64,000 bases of DNA from Colwellia sp. TT2012 (lineage in GTDB: Bacteria; Pseudomonadota; Gammaproteobacteria; Enterobacterales; Alteromonadaceae), in the NCBI RefSeq assembly GCF_001440345.1, contig NZ_LJYX01000021.1, positions 434,001 through 498,000 on the forward strand. Reading direction: 5' to 3'. This document shows positions 38,139 to 47,492 of the stretch, piece by piece. The translations under genes and the position numbers were made by a program. Within the stretch, counting starts at the first letter, position 1. Each line of letters opens with the position of its first letter. The notes beneath the pieces are model-generated. The model was not told where the DNA came from. It was given only the letters and a program-made list of their open reading frames with translations, and ran no database searches.

Positions 38139-38861
38139 TTGAAAAAAATGACTCGCCAAGATAACTTTATTTATCTCACTTTCGCTTTAATATTATTATT
38201 ACTGGGCACATCATTAGCTCAACAGTTTTTTGACGATTCAGTGCCGCGTTTGGTGCAATCGACCATCATAGTGACCTTGTTAGTGGCGGTCTGGGGCGTA
38301 GACTCTAAAGATTTTGTCTTACGCAAAACGTTTATTTTCCCTTTGGCTATTTTGGTGTTTTCTTTTTTTGGCGCCTGGCTCGATGATGCTGGCTTTGATC
38401 AGTTGTATTTGCTGTTACTACTGAGTTTTTTTATTTCGAGCGCCTTACGAACCGCTAAACAAGTGTTATTTACGGGTGATATTGATGGTAATAAGATTTT
38501 AGGTGCCATTTGTTTATATTTATTATTAGGCCTAATTTGGGCGGTACTATACACCCTAGTACAACTAAGCTTTCCCGGCTCTTTTACTCATATCAGCAGT
38601 GATAGTGCCTGGTTTACCTTGTTTCCTGATTTTATCTACTTCTCGTTTGTCACCATCACCACCCTAGGTTTTGGCGATATTACGCCGCTTTCACCTATTT
38701 CTCGCTTTTTAGTCTATTTCGAAGCCATCGTTGGTCAGTTTTATTTGGCTATTTTAGTGGCTAGCTTAGTGGGCTCTCATATAAGTAACCTGAGTAAGAA
38801 CGCTAACTCCGCTAAGCTGGCAAAACAACGATACAGCGACAAAAAAACACCCGCTAAATGA
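38139..38861 (+). CDS. Two-pore-helix type ion channel (potassium channel-like)
   Basis: A membrane protein of 237-240 residues with about six hydrophobic segments. The last two flank a filter TITTLGFGDITPLS, like the TxGFGD of potassium-type channels (Ion_trans_2). There is no RCK or cyclic-nucleotide domain. The start is either TTG at 38139, well spaced from a GAG, or ATG at 38148; ion selectivity cannot be read from sequence alone because the filter is GFGD, not GYGD. Confidence 0.8.
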   Translation: MKKMTRQDNFIYLTFALILLLLGTSLAQQFFDDSVPRLVQSTIIVTLLVAVWGVDSKDFVLRKTFIFPLAILVFSFFGAWLDDAGFDQLYLLLLLSFFISSALRTAKQVLFTGDIDGNKILGAICLYLLLGLIWAVLYTLVQLSFPGSFTHISSDSAWFTLFPDFIYFSFVTITTLGFGDITPLSPISRFLVYFEAIVGQFYLAILVASLVGSHISNLSKNANSAKLAKQRYSDKKTPAK

Positions 38862-39012
38862 TAAGGCTATGACAATGAACAACCGGCAAGCATTAACCAC
38901 TGGACTGGCTAAACCAAACGCCTGCAGCAACACCTTCTTTTAAATCAGTTTGTTACATTATAGACAACAGTGTTCTACAACAGAGCCTAATTAATGGTGT
39001 CAGCAATAACCG

Positions 39013-41016
39013 CTAATTTTTCAAGGTCACCGGCAGCTTACCTTGCGCTTTCCCTTCGTTAAAAATCACCTGCAGACTAGCATTAAAACCTGGGCTTATC
39101 GCCTGTTGATGATTATCTTGATAGATCCTATCATCAAAATTCAACAAGACGACATCCGCTAAGTTACTATATTCATTTATCAAGAAAGGTGATCCCTTAG
39201 CAATAAGTATTACCGGAGTATTTAGCTTATTCGCCAGCGTAAGTTGCTGCTTCAATAAGCTCGCATAGCTTAACTTTTGCTGTTGTTGCGCTGTACTACC
39301 GTAACTAGGTGTTAAGTCATCCATACCACCTAAATCAACCAAACTTGCGGTTTTGATATCCACCGTAGCAATAACAATATCGGCATTATTTATTAAAAGC
39401 TCAGTCTCAACCGTAGCCTTGGTCGTGTCAGCAACAAAGTGACTTATTTTTATAGTGGCCAACTCTATTGAGCATAGTTTTGTCGCTAAGGCATTAGTTG
39501 CCGCATACGTTAGCGCGACTAATTCTTGCTGATTGGCCACGACAAAATGTAAGCGTTTAATGGCTGAGACATTAAGCGGTAGCAGCTGGTTATTTTTCAA
39601 TAGGGTCACGGCGGCATCAGCCAGAGCTTGCTCGGTATTAATATGCTGATCATTGGCAATAATAGCTTTAGCTGTTAGTACTTGCTGCGCTAGTGAGTCA
39701 TTATTCATTGTTATATATTGTTTTTTATAATCATTAAGCCTAGCTATTGATTGCTCAAATTCAGCCAACTGATAATCACCCTGCTTAATACGCTGGTTTA
39801 ATTCCTTGGCGACGGCTTTAATAAAGACATTAAAGGCAGCAACATCCTCTGGGGTTCGAACCTTAAACGGCATAACAGCAAGATCGGCGCCAGCGATAAA
39901 GGTTTCTACCACGGCTTCAACCTCGCTAAAAAAGTGGCTAATGCCCGCCATATCTAGAGCATCGGTAGCAATAATGCCCTCAAAATCCATTTCCTCCCTT
40001 AACAAGTGAGTTAAAATTTTACGGGACATGGTTGCTGGCCGAATGAGTTTTTCGCCACGTCTACTGACAAAAAAACTGTCATCCAGTGCCGGATATTGAA
40101 TATGAGCCGTCATGATCATCGCTGGCTTAGCGTGTTTAATGGCCCAAACAAAAGGGGCCAGATCAATTTTATCTATGCTAGCTCTATCATGGTCAACGCG
40201 AGGTAAACCTAAGTGACTATCAACATGGGTATCGCCATGGCCGGGGAAGTGTTTTAACGTGGCCATCACACCTTGCGCTTGTATAGCGTTAACTGCGCTA
40301 GCGCCCAACTCAGCCACTTGCTGTGGCGACTCACCAAAAGAGCGAGTATTAATCACTGGGTTATCAACATTGGTATTTACATCAACCACGGGCGCATAGT
40401 TATTATTAATACCTAAGGCTTTTAGCTCTTTGGCGATAACACTATTTACTTGCCTAGCAAAGTAAACTCCGTGCTGGGGATAGCTAGCGCCAATGGCCAT
40501 ATTACCCGCAAAGCCGGTCATTTTAGCAAAACGGGCAACACGACCGCCCTCTTGATCCATAGAGATAATTAATGGCTGGCCTTGATCTGATCTTACTGCC
40601 GCTTGTTGGATGTCATAAGTTAACTTAACCACTTGTGCTATCTCTTGCACATTTTCAGAAAATAACACAATACCACCAACATTGGTGGTGCTAATCAATT
40701 GTGCCAGGGCTTGGGGAAGTTCGGTAACGGCTTGTCGACAATGTTTTGCTGTCGGCACACTGGACTTGCCATTTATATCTGGGCAAAAGTAGCGTATATC
40801 TAGGGACATTTTTTCGGCTATTTGTCGCTCAAACTTGCTAAAAACTAATGTTGTAGATAACAAAGTGCTGCTGGACTTATTATTAGGAGTCATATTTTTT
40901 ATTGTCGCCTGGCTTTGACCAGCGCTTAGCGCCATTAAAGCTATTATAAACCTACTTACCACGAAATAAGTGGCTGTTTTATGCGGTAGCTTATTGGCGC
41001 GTTTAGCCATCAACAT
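39013..41016 (-). CDS. Glycoside hydrolase family 3 protein, NagZ-like with C-terminal domain
   Basis: A 667-residue GH3 enzyme, probably a beta-N-acetylhexosaminidase. The catalytic barrel has SMDQEGGRVARF, the His/Asp loop KHFPGHGDTHVDSHLGLP near residue 257 and the nucleophile region IATDALDMAGI near 350, all like NagZ. It is about twice the length of cytoplasmic NagZ because a C-terminal alpha/beta domain (about 440-667) is present, and an N-terminal hydrophobic stretch (20-38) suggests export. It may act on peptidoglycan or chitin fragments. Cotranscribed with elbB, six bases away. Confidence 0.87.
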   Translation of the reverse strand: MLMAKRANKLPHKTATYFVVSRFIIALMALSAGQSQATIKNMTPNNKSSSTLLSTTLVFSKFERQIAEKMSLDIRYFCPDINGKSSVPTAKHCRQAVTELPQALAQLISTTNVGGIVLFSENVQEIAQVVKLTYDIQQAAVRSDQGQPLIISMDQEGGRVARFAKMTGFAGNMAIGASYPQHGVYFARQVNSVIAKELKALGINNNYAPVVDVNTNVDNPVINTRSFGESPQQVAELGASAVNAIQAQGVMATLKHFPGHGDTHVDSHLGLPRVDHDRASIDKIDLAPFVWAIKHAKPAMIMTAHIQYPALDDSFFVSRRGEKLIRPATMSRKILTHLLREEMDFEGIIATDALDMAGISHFFSEVEAVVETFIAGADLAVMPFKVRTPEDVAAFNVFIKAVAKELNQRIKQGDYQLAEFEQSIARLNDYKKQYITMNNDSLAQQVLTAKAIIANDQHINTEQALADAAVTLLKNNQLLPLNVSAIKRLHFVVANQQELVALTYAATNALATKLCSIELATIKISHFVADTTKATVETELLINNADIVIATVDIKTASLVDLGGMDDLTPSYGSTAQQQQKLSYASLLKQQLTLANKLNTPVILIAKGSPFLINEYSNLADVVLLNFDDRIYQDNHQQAISPGFNASLQVIFNEGKAQGKLPVTLKN

Positions 41017-41021
41017 AACAC

Positions 41022-41678
41022 CTATTCGCTAAAGGCAAGCACATATTTTACCAGTTTATTAATACCCACTGCCGCTTCACTAATCGAATCAGCTAACATA
41101 TACGCGGGTGTCGTCACCACTTTATTCGCTTCGTCAACCACGACATTTTCAACAGCACATTCAATATGAGTTAAACCCTTAGCACTAATTAACGCTGCCG
41201 TCGCATTATCTTTGCCAATAGTACCTTTTACGCCTTTAGGGTACACCAGGGGTAATAAAGCAGGCGCTATACACATATAACCGGCCGGTTTTGCTACCTT
41301 GGCAAAGGCTTTAGCCGCGATAAGCACTTGCTTATGAACACTATAATTATCATTATCTAAAGCAAAACTGCTTAAGTTTTTAGCGGCGCCAAAGCCGCCA
41401 ACAAAAATGATAGCATCGAAATCTTGCTCACGTAATTCAATTAAATCCTCAACATCGCCACGATTAATGCGCGCAGCTTCAACCAAGACATTACGGCTTT
41501 CATCTTTGCTCACTTCACCGTTAAGGTGATTAATAACATGATGCTGCGCTATATTTGGTGCAAAACAACTATAGCTTGCGCCCTGCTGTTCTATCGCCAA
41601 TAAGGTTAATACTGCTTCATGAATTTCACTGCCGTCGTACACACCACAACCGCTTAAGATAACTGCTATATTTTTCAT
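41022..41678 (-). CDS. elbB: ElbB, DJ-1/PfpI-family glyoxalase-like protein
   Basis: A 218-residue class I glutamine-amidotransferase-like protein. Motifs are VILSGCGVYDGSEIHEAV at the N-terminus, FVGGFGAAKNLSSFA and the nucleophilic-elbow region YMCIAPALLP. E. coli ElbB was linked to isoprenoid synthesis by an early report and shows glyoxalase activity; its true role is unsettled. Its start region, MKNIAVILS, is repeated twice upstream within the 174-bp repeats. Confidence 0.92.
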   Translation of the reverse strand: MKNIAVILSGCGVYDGSEIHEAVLTLLAIEQQGASYSCFAPNIAQHHVINHLNGEVSKDESRNVLVEAARINRGDVEDLIELREQDFDAIIFVGGFGAAKNLSSFALDNDNYSVHKQVLIAAKAFAKVAKPAGYMCIAPALLPLVYPKGVKGTIGKDNATAALISAKGLTHIECAVENVVVDEANKVVTTPAYMLADSISEAAVGINKLVKYVLAFSE

Positions 41679-41750
41679 TATTGAACCTTTCTTTTAGGCT
41701 ACTTTTAGGTCTTTTAAACACTAAAGTAAACCATTAACTGACAACATAAG

Positions 41751-42098
41751 ACTACCGAGTGTTAGTAGCGTTAAAACGTTGGATGAACTTCACTATTATC
41801 GGCGGTAAACATACCCGCCACAAGCACTTAAGATAACCGCTATATTTTTCATTATTGATGCTCGGTACTTACCGTATTTAAACTATTTTTATTACTAAAC
41901 CATACAATTAACTGACAGCATAACACTACCGAGTATTAGTAGAATTAAAGCGTTGGATATACTTCACTACTATCGGCGGTAAACATACCCGCCACAAGCA
42001 CTTAAGATAACCGCTATATTTTTCATTATTGATGCTCGGTACTTACCGTATTTAAACTATTTTTATTACTAAACCATACAATTAACTGACAGCATAAC
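41751..42098 (-). repeat. 174-bp tandem repeat across the exporter/elbB junction
   Basis: Two adjacent 174-bp units (41751-41924 and 41925-42098) differ only at a few bases within their first 55; the other 120 bases are identical. A third, diverged part lies at 41640-41750 and includes the true elbB start. Each unit holds the end of the exporter gene, its stop, and a TAATG-overlapping elbB-like start that reads MKNIAVILSACGGYVYRR and stops (minus strand, 41796-41852 and 41970-42026). The gap 41679-42025 is otherwise empty. Confidence 0.9.
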
Positions 42099-43267
42099 AC
42101 TACCAATACCGCGAATAACATTAACAAGGCAAACGGCTTAGCGCTGCCATCATAGAAAAACGCCAGAATAGGACCAGCTAAAGCGCCAATGCCCCAACGA
42201 AGGGTACCTATTACTGCGGTAACCGTACCCGAGTGTTCGGGAAATTTGGTAAGAATTAAGGCATCACTATTTACCGCGATCAAGGAGATACTGCCCATTA
42301 ACGGAAAAATCGCCACCACGGTATACACTAAGGGAAATTGTAATACATTCACCAATGCTAAAGCTGTGGCAGCAAAGACTGCAAGGCTTAAACCACAACG
42401 CAACATAGTTCGAGAGCCTTTGTGCACGACAAAGCGGATATTGGTAAAATGTGCAATCATTAAGGCGAAAATATTTAACGCGAATAACAAACTAAAGCTG
42501 TACTCAGAGACAGCAAAAACCTTTAAATACACATAAGGAATTGCGGTAATGTAAGCAAAGAAAGCCAGTGATATCATCATTGAAGTAATAATATCTAATC
42601 TTGCCTCAACATTGCTTAAGACAATTTTATAACGCTGAATAAAGCTCAATTGAACTTTTACGTTAACAGGCTTGTGCTCATCGCCTTCACTAGCAATACT
42701 ACCGGCATCCGGTAAATACTTCATCACTAACAACAAGACGATAAAGCTATAAGCCGCGAGTACATAAAAAATCAGCTGCCAGCTATGAGTTAGCAATAAC
42801 ACACTGCCAATACCGGGCGCTACCATAGGTGCTAACATCATGATCATACTGACATAAGAAAGCCCTTTAGCCGTGTCTTTACCGTAATATTCACGCACTG
42901 CTCCTGGCACTACCACAGTTGCCGCGCTACTAATAAAGGCTTGCATAAACCTGACCGTTAGAAATTGCTCAATATTACTGACCATAGGCAGTAATAAACT
43001 GCAAAGAACAAAACCACCAATACCGAGTATGACTAATTTTCGGCGAGAATATTTATCCGCCATAGGGCCAAATAAAATCAAACCCAACGCATAGCCGAGT
43101 AGATAAATACTCAAGCTATTTTGTACCATGGACATTGGTGTATTTAGGTGCTCAGCCAAGGTTGGCATTGCCGGTAGGTACATATCAACCGCTAGCGGAG
43201 AAATAGCTAAAACAGCCGCCAATAGCGGCAATAATAACTTTAAAGATACTTTAAGTTGTGTTGTCAT
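42026..43267 (-). CDS. Bcr/CflA-family multidrug exporter
   Basis: A 12-helix major facilitator transporter of 413 residues. It starts with the family's SPLAVDMYLPAMPTLAEHL and has the loop motif FGPMADKYSRRKLVILG. Homologues export drugs such as bicyclomycin or chloramphenicol by proton antiport; the substrate is unknown. Its final 25 codons lie within the third copy of the 174-bp repeat. The MocR-type regulator starts five bases upstream on the same strand, so the two are probably one transcript. Confidence 0.9.
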   Translation of the reverse strand: MTTQLKVSLKLLLPLLAAVLAISPLAVDMYLPAMPTLAEHLNTPMSMVQNSLSIYLLGYALGLILFGPMADKYSRRKLVILGIGGFVLCSLLLPMVSNIEQFLTVRFMQAFISSAATVVVPGAVREYYGKDTAKGLSYVSMIMMLAPMVAPGIGSVLLLTHSWQLIFYVLAAYSFIVLLLVMKYLPDAGSIASEGDEHKPVNVKVQLSFIQRYKIVLSNVEARLDIITSMMISLAFFAYITAIPYVYLKVFAVSEYSFSLLFALNIFALMIAHFTNIRFVVHKGSRTMLRCGLSLAVFAATALALVNVLQFPLVYTVVAIFPLMGSISLIAVNSDALILTKFPEHSGTVTAVIGTLRWGIGALAGPILAFFYDGSAKPFALLMLFAVLVVLCCQLIVWFSNKNSLNTVSTEHQ

Positions 43268-43272
43268 AACCC

Positions 43273-44754
43273 TTATACCAACTTGGCTGTTTTGCTGTGC
43301 GGTTGTTTTTGCTGACTAGTGAATTCAAACACCAATGCACCTAATGTTTTAATCGCCGTTTCAACCTCCTCGCCCCATTTCACGCCAAAGCTGACTCGCA
43401 TGTAGTTTTGATATTTACCTGAGGGTGAAAATATTGCTCCTGGGGCAAAACTTACCCCTTGGGCTAACGCCTGTTGAAAAAACTCACCGGTATTGACATG
43501 TGATTGACAACGCAGCCAAAGTACACTGCCCCCTTGGGGTTTTGAAATACACACCTCTTTAGGAAAGTGTTCCGCAATTAACGCCCGCATGCGTTCACAG
43601 TTATACGCTAGGGTCTTGCGTAAGACACAAAGGTGGCGATCATAATCGCCACTGAGTAAATACTCATTTAAGGTCCACTGCTGTAACATTGAGGTAGAAC
43701 AGGATTGTGCCCGCTTAATACGTTTGGCCTGCTCTTCAAATTTACCAGGCAATAACCAACCAATACGATAACCTGGTGCGGCGGTTTTTGAAAACGACGA
43801 ACACGTCATCACTAGACCCTTTTCAGAGTAAAGCTGAGCCGGTTTTGGCTTTTTGTCGGTAAAATATATTTCGCTATAAACATCATCTTCAATCAAGGGG
43901 ATATTATGCTGCTCTAACAGCATCACCATAGCTTGACGTTGCTCATCCGATTTCATTGAACCAAGCGGATTATTTATTGCCGTAGAAAATAAACAGGCGG
44001 CTATCTTATGTTGGCCAATGGCCTGTGATAACTCATCAAAACCAACACCGTCTTCGGTACAGGTATAGACTTCTAAGGCTTTCATGCCTAAGGTTTCAAT
44101 CAATTCGATAATGCCAAAAAAACACGGCGATTCGATGGCAATAATATCTCCACGTTGGGCGACACATTGCAGCGCAATAGATAATGCTTCTTGGGCACCA
44201 TTAGTGATAACAATATCATCTGGATGTATATCAACACCTTGATCTTGATACCTGAATGCCAGCTGCATACGTAACTTGGCATCACCGGTAACTGGGCCAT
44301 AACTCACTGCTTTTTCTGATACTTTACTTAACACCGAGCGCATTAATCTGGCAAGGGTCTTGTCGGGTGGGTGTGCCTGAATAGGATTAGAGATGCCCAA
44401 GGCGACTGTATTAGGTAAATGCACGGCGGCATGAACTTGCTCGATCATGCTGCGCCCTTTTACTTCTGCTGGTTTGCATTGTGACCATTTGGCTGGCCTG
44501 GGTTTTAATGTTCTTGCTTGCGCCGCTTGTAGATAATAACCCGATTGTGGCTTGGCACTTACCCGCCCTTGTCGCTCTAATTCAATATATGCTTGTTTCA
44601 CTGTTGGCACACTGATTTCGAACTGACGGCTTAATTTTCGTAAACTAGGCAATTTATCACCTGGTTGCAACGCACCAATTTTTTGCTGGTGTTCGATAAA
44701 ATCAATTACTTGCTGATACAAATATGCCGAAGAACTTTTGTCTAATAACTTCAT
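43273..44754 (-). CDS. MocR-type GntR/aminotransferase regulator
   Basis: A 493-residue fusion: an N-terminal GntR winged helix (residues 8-75, with LPSLRKLSRQFEISVPTVKQ) joined to a fold-type I aminotransferase domain with the PLP lysine in SSFSKTAAPGYRIGW near residue 321. Such regulators sense an amino-group ligand through PLP. It is divergent to an EamA transporter and cotranscribed with a Bcr/CflA exporter, so it probably controls metabolite or drug export. Confidence 0.92.
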   Translation of the reverse strand: MKLLDKSSSAYLYQQVIDFIEHQQKIGALQPGDKLPSLRKLSRQFEISVPTVKQAYIELERQGRVSAKPQSGYYLQAAQARTLKPRPAKWSQCKPAEVKGRSMIEQVHAAVHLPNTVALGISNPIQAHPPDKTLARLMRSVLSKVSEKAVSYGPVTGDAKLRMQLAFRYQDQGVDIHPDDIVITNGAQEALSIALQCVAQRGDIIAIESPCFFGIIELIETLGMKALEVYTCTEDGVGFDELSQAIGQHKIAACLFSTAINNPLGSMKSDEQRQAMVMLLEQHNIPLIEDDVYSEIYFTDKKPKPAQLYSEKGLVMTCSSFSKTAAPGYRIGWLLPGKFEEQAKRIKRAQSCSTSMLQQWTLNEYLLSGDYDRHLCVLRKTLAYNCERMRALIAEHFPKEVCISKPQGGSVLWLRCQSHVNTGEFFQQALAQGVSFAPGAIFSPSGKYQNYMRVSFGVKWGEEVETAIKTLGALVFEFTSQQKQPHSKTAKLV

Positions 44755-44792
44755 CTGTTTCTCATAATATACGCCTTGATTATAAGCGCAAA

Positions 44793-44827
44793 CTGTATAG
44801 GTTACATTTTCAGTTTTCTGTATATGT
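44793..44827. promoter_or_regulatory. Direct repeat, candidate MocR operator
   Basis: CTGTATAGGT (44793-44802) and CTGTATATGT (44818-44827) match at nine of ten bases, in direct orientation and 25 bp apart, in the divergent gap between the regulator and the EamA gene. MocR proteins are known to bind direct repeats. A further TCATTACA pair lies at 44827-44834 and 44843-44850. Confidence 0.5.
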
Positions 44828-44896
44828 CATTACATCAAATTATCATTACAATGTCACTTTTATCCAGTTAGTTCTCAGTTATAGGGTGTGAAATTA

Positions 44897-45814
44897 ATGA
44901 GCAATAGTGTTTTATATATAATTACGGTAATTATTTGGGGCTCAACTTGGATCGCTATTAATTATCAATTAGGTGAGGTAGCTGCTGAAGTGTCTATTGT
45001 TTATCGCTTTGGTTTTGCTGCGTTAGTCATGTTTGCTTATTGTCGTGTTAAAAAATTACCGCTGTCATTTTCTGCCAAACAACATGTGCAACTATTCGCT
45101 TTCGGTTTGACCTTATTTGGCTGTAACTACTATTTACTTTATAACGCGCAAACATATATTAATTCAGCACTGACTAGTATTGCTTTTTCGACCCTAATGA
45201 TAGTCAATATACTTAATGCTCGCCTTTGGTTTAAAACCCGTATTCCCAGCCAAGTTTATCTTGGTGGCGCCCTCGGTTTAGTCGGCATTATTACGCTATT
45301 TTGGCCACAAATAAGCCATGTACAATTTGCTGACAATACCTTATTAGGCTTAGGCTTGTGTTTCATTGGTGTTATCTTTGCTTCGACCGGCAACATGATC
45401 TCGATTAAAAATCAACACAATAATATGCCGGTACTACCTGCCACTGCTTGGGGTATGTTATATGGCTGTTTATTTATGTTAGTAGTAGCACTTATTCAAG
45501 GTCAAGAGTTTAACTTTTCTTATACCCTGCCCTATATTAGTTCATTATTATATTTATCAATATTTGGTTCAGTTATCGCTTTTGGTTGTTACTTAACCTT
45601 GCTGGCGCGTATTGGCGCTCATAAAGCATCTTATACGACCATTATGTTTCCTGCCGTTGCCGTGGTTATTTCAAGCGTGGTCGAAGGTTTTACTTGGGAT
45701 AGTTATACTTTTATTGGCTTAGGCTTAATGTTAGCGGGTAATTTGGTGGTACTAGCCAACCCGGGAATATTAAAACGCTTCAGTTTTAGCCGTTTAAAAA
45801 CCAGAGAAGTATAG
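44897..45814 (+). CDS. EamA/DMT-family transporter
   Basis: A ten-helix membrane transporter made of two EamA domains, about 305 residues (SVLYIITVIIWGSTWIAINY at the start, GSVIAFGCYLTLLARIGAHK in the second half). I use the ATG at 44897, with GGG ten bases upstream; a GTG at 44888 is possible. DMT transporters of this type export amino acids or other metabolites. Divergent from the MocR regulator, which probably controls it. Confidence 0.88.
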   Translation: MSNSVLYIITVIIWGSTWIAINYQLGEVAAEVSIVYRFGFAALVMFAYCRVKKLPLSFSAKQHVQLFAFGLTLFGCNYYLLYNAQTYINSALTSIAFSTLMIVNILNARLWFKTRIPSQVYLGGALGLVGIITLFWPQISHVQFADNTLLGLGLCFIGVIFASTGNMISIKNQHNNMPVLPATAWGMLYGCLFMLVVALIQGQEFNFSYTLPYISSLLYLSIFGSVIAFGCYLTLLARIGAHKASYTTIMFPAVAVVISSVVEGFTWDSYTFIGLGLMLAGNLVVLANPGILKRFSFSRLKTREV

Positions 45815-45872
45815 CAAAACCTTTAAATTAATCCCGTTAGGCATGTTAAAGCAAAGGACAAACTTGCTATAA

Positions 45873-46136
45873 TATACCCGTCACCATTCAAAGTGCTCGA
45901 TTTCAGTGGGAATTAACATGGCTTTAGGCAAGGAAAATAATTGAAGCATAGTCATGCTATGGTTTAATTATTTAACGCGGTATAAAGTCAATTTAAACCC
46001 ATCGAAGAAGCGTTTGAGCAACATCACTTCATCGTTGCTGTAACTCATAATGGAACAACCATTATTTCATCACAGCGCCTTGCATTGAAATTGCTCAAGC
46101 ACTCTGAAACATGCATATTGAATGGTTACGGGTATA
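45873..46136 (+). mobile_element. 264-bp non-autonomous element with terminal inverted repeats, copy 1
   Basis: The ends are inverted repeats, TATACCCGTCACCATTCAA on the left against TTGAATGGTTACGGGTATA on the right. The same 264-bp element occurs in reverse orientation at 59129-59392, with only scattered differences along its length. It has no open frame of note and several small internal hairpins, so it looks like a MITE or a large intergenic repeat. It fills much of the 527-bp gap before fbp. Confidence 0.88.
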
Positions 46137-46138
46137 AA

Positions 46139-46196
46139 TAGCCGCTACCAATCAAGATGCATGTTGCAAAGTGCTCTTTCAACGGTACCGGCATAT
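46139..46196 (-). mobile_element. Degenerate short derivative of the 264-bp element
   Basis: Directly next to copy 1, a 58-bp stretch starts AGCCGCTACCAATCAAGATG and runs to GGTACCGGCATAT. It resembles the inverted end of the 264-bp element (GCCGTTACCATTCAAGATGC) and has matching inverted ends, as if the middle had been lost. The remaining bases to 46341 should hold the fbp promoter, which I could not place. Confidence 0.55.
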
Positions 46197-46341
46197 AAGT
46201 CGCTTCAAATGATTAGATGAAACATGAGACGACTTTTCTTAGATATTAGTCGGTAAAATTTGCCTTGTTCCCGGGTAAATAGATACCGCCAAACTAATTC
46301 AAACTTAGCCAATCAACTTTAAAAGTAATTTAGGTAACCTA

Positions 46342-47310
46342 ATGCAACGACTAGCCCCAGCTTTACGTCAAGACAATGTACCTCTTGATTTAATTTCATT
46401 AATAAAAACTATTTTAGCTGCCACGAAAGAGATTTCGTTTCGTGTTAGCCAAGGCCACTTAGGTGATGTCATGGGCTCAACCCTGGATGAAAACATTCAA
46501 GGTGAAGTGCAGAAAAAACTAGATGTGATTGCTAATGATTTATTTAAAGATATCTTACTTGAGTCTGGTTTTGTTAAAGCCATTTCATCAGAAGAAGAAG
46601 ACCATTCAGTTGCTGGTGATGAAAACGGTAAATATATTGTTTCTTTTGATCCCCTTGATGGTAGCTCGAACATCGATATCAATTCATTAATTGGTACTAT
46701 TTTCTCCATTCATGAAGCACCTACAGATATTGCTGCTGGTGATGATGATATGTTCAAACAAGCAGGTAATAGCCAAGTTTGTGCTGGTTATGTGCTTTAT
46801 GGCCCATCAACTATGTTAGTGATGACCACAGGTAGTGGTACACACTTTTATGTCTTAGACAAAACTCATGGTGCCTTCTTATTGGTAGAGCGTAATGTAC
46901 AAGTTCCTGCTGATACGCAAGAATTTGCCATTAACATGTCAAACCAACGTTTTTGGCAAGCACCAATGCAAAACTACATTAGTGATTTACTCGCTGGTGA
47001 TACCGGTCCACGTGGTAAGAACTTTAATATGCGCTGGATTGCTGCCATGGTGGGTGATATTCATCGAGTATTATGTCGCGGTGGTATTTTCACTTACCCA
47101 GCTGATAGCAGAAAAGCAGAGCAACCATACAAGCTACGTTTAATGTATGAAGCCAATCCTATGGCATTTTTACTTGAACAAGCTGGCGGTTTAGCCATGA
47201 CTAGTCAAGGCCGTATTATGGATATTGAACCCGATAGCATACATCAACGTGTTGAAGTTATTATGGGCTCTAGAAACGAAGTAGAGAAATGTTTAAGCTA
47301 CTATAAATAA
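46342..47310 (+). CDS. fbp: Fructose-1,6-bisphosphatase class I
   Basis: Cytoplasmic gluconeogenic phosphatase of 322 residues that makes fructose 6-phosphate. The metal and substrate site [12 protein letters not shown] lies near residue 103, with upstream acidic [25 protein letters not shown] is the C-terminal family block. The start has TAGGT seven bases upstream. It matches class I enzymes in length. Confidence 0.96.
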   Translation: MQRLAPALRQDNVPLDLISLIKTILAATKEISFRVSQGHLGDVMGSTLDENIQGEVQKKLDVIANDLFKDILLESGFVKAISSEEEDHSVAGDENGKYIVSFDPLDGSSNIDINSLIGTIFSIHEAPTDIAAGDDDMFKQAGNSQVCAGYVLYGPSTMLVMTTGSGTHFYVLDKTHGAFLLVERNVQVPADTQEFAINMSNQRFWQAPMQNYISDLLAGDTGPRGKNFNMRWIAAMVGDIHRVLCRGGIFTYPADSRKAEQPYKLRLMYEANPMAFLLEQAGGLAMTSQGRIMDIEPDSIHQRVEVIMGSRNEVEKCLSYYK

Positions 47311-47405
47311 CCTCAACTCGGCTTAAGGTAATGAAGAGCCATGAAGCCGAGTTCGCGTTAATTAAAACTTCTCAGTAAAATACTGACTGAGAAAACAGAT
47401 CCAAT

Positions 47406-47440
47406 AAAAAGGCTTATTGTTATCAACAATAAGCCTTTTT
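47406..47440. terminator. Bidirectional terminator between fbp and rlmB
   Basis: A perfect 16-bp stem (AAAAAGGCTTATTGTT with its complement) around an ATC loop, with T-run on each strand. Serves the convergent fbp and rlmB transcripts. Confidence 0.93.
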
Positions 47441-47492
47441 TATCAATAAAGTTCCCTTTTATAAAGATTCACCGTCCTTAGTGACGCCACCA

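Noticed and set aside
38862-39012. 24-codon frame after the ion channel gene
   Set aside because: Too short, no homology I recognise and no ribosome site; noncoding gap more likely.
41751-42098. CRISPR array or IS element as explanation of the 174-bp repeat
   Set aside because: Units are adjacent without spacers, have no inverted ends and consist of the flanking genes' own sequence, so tandem duplication explains them.
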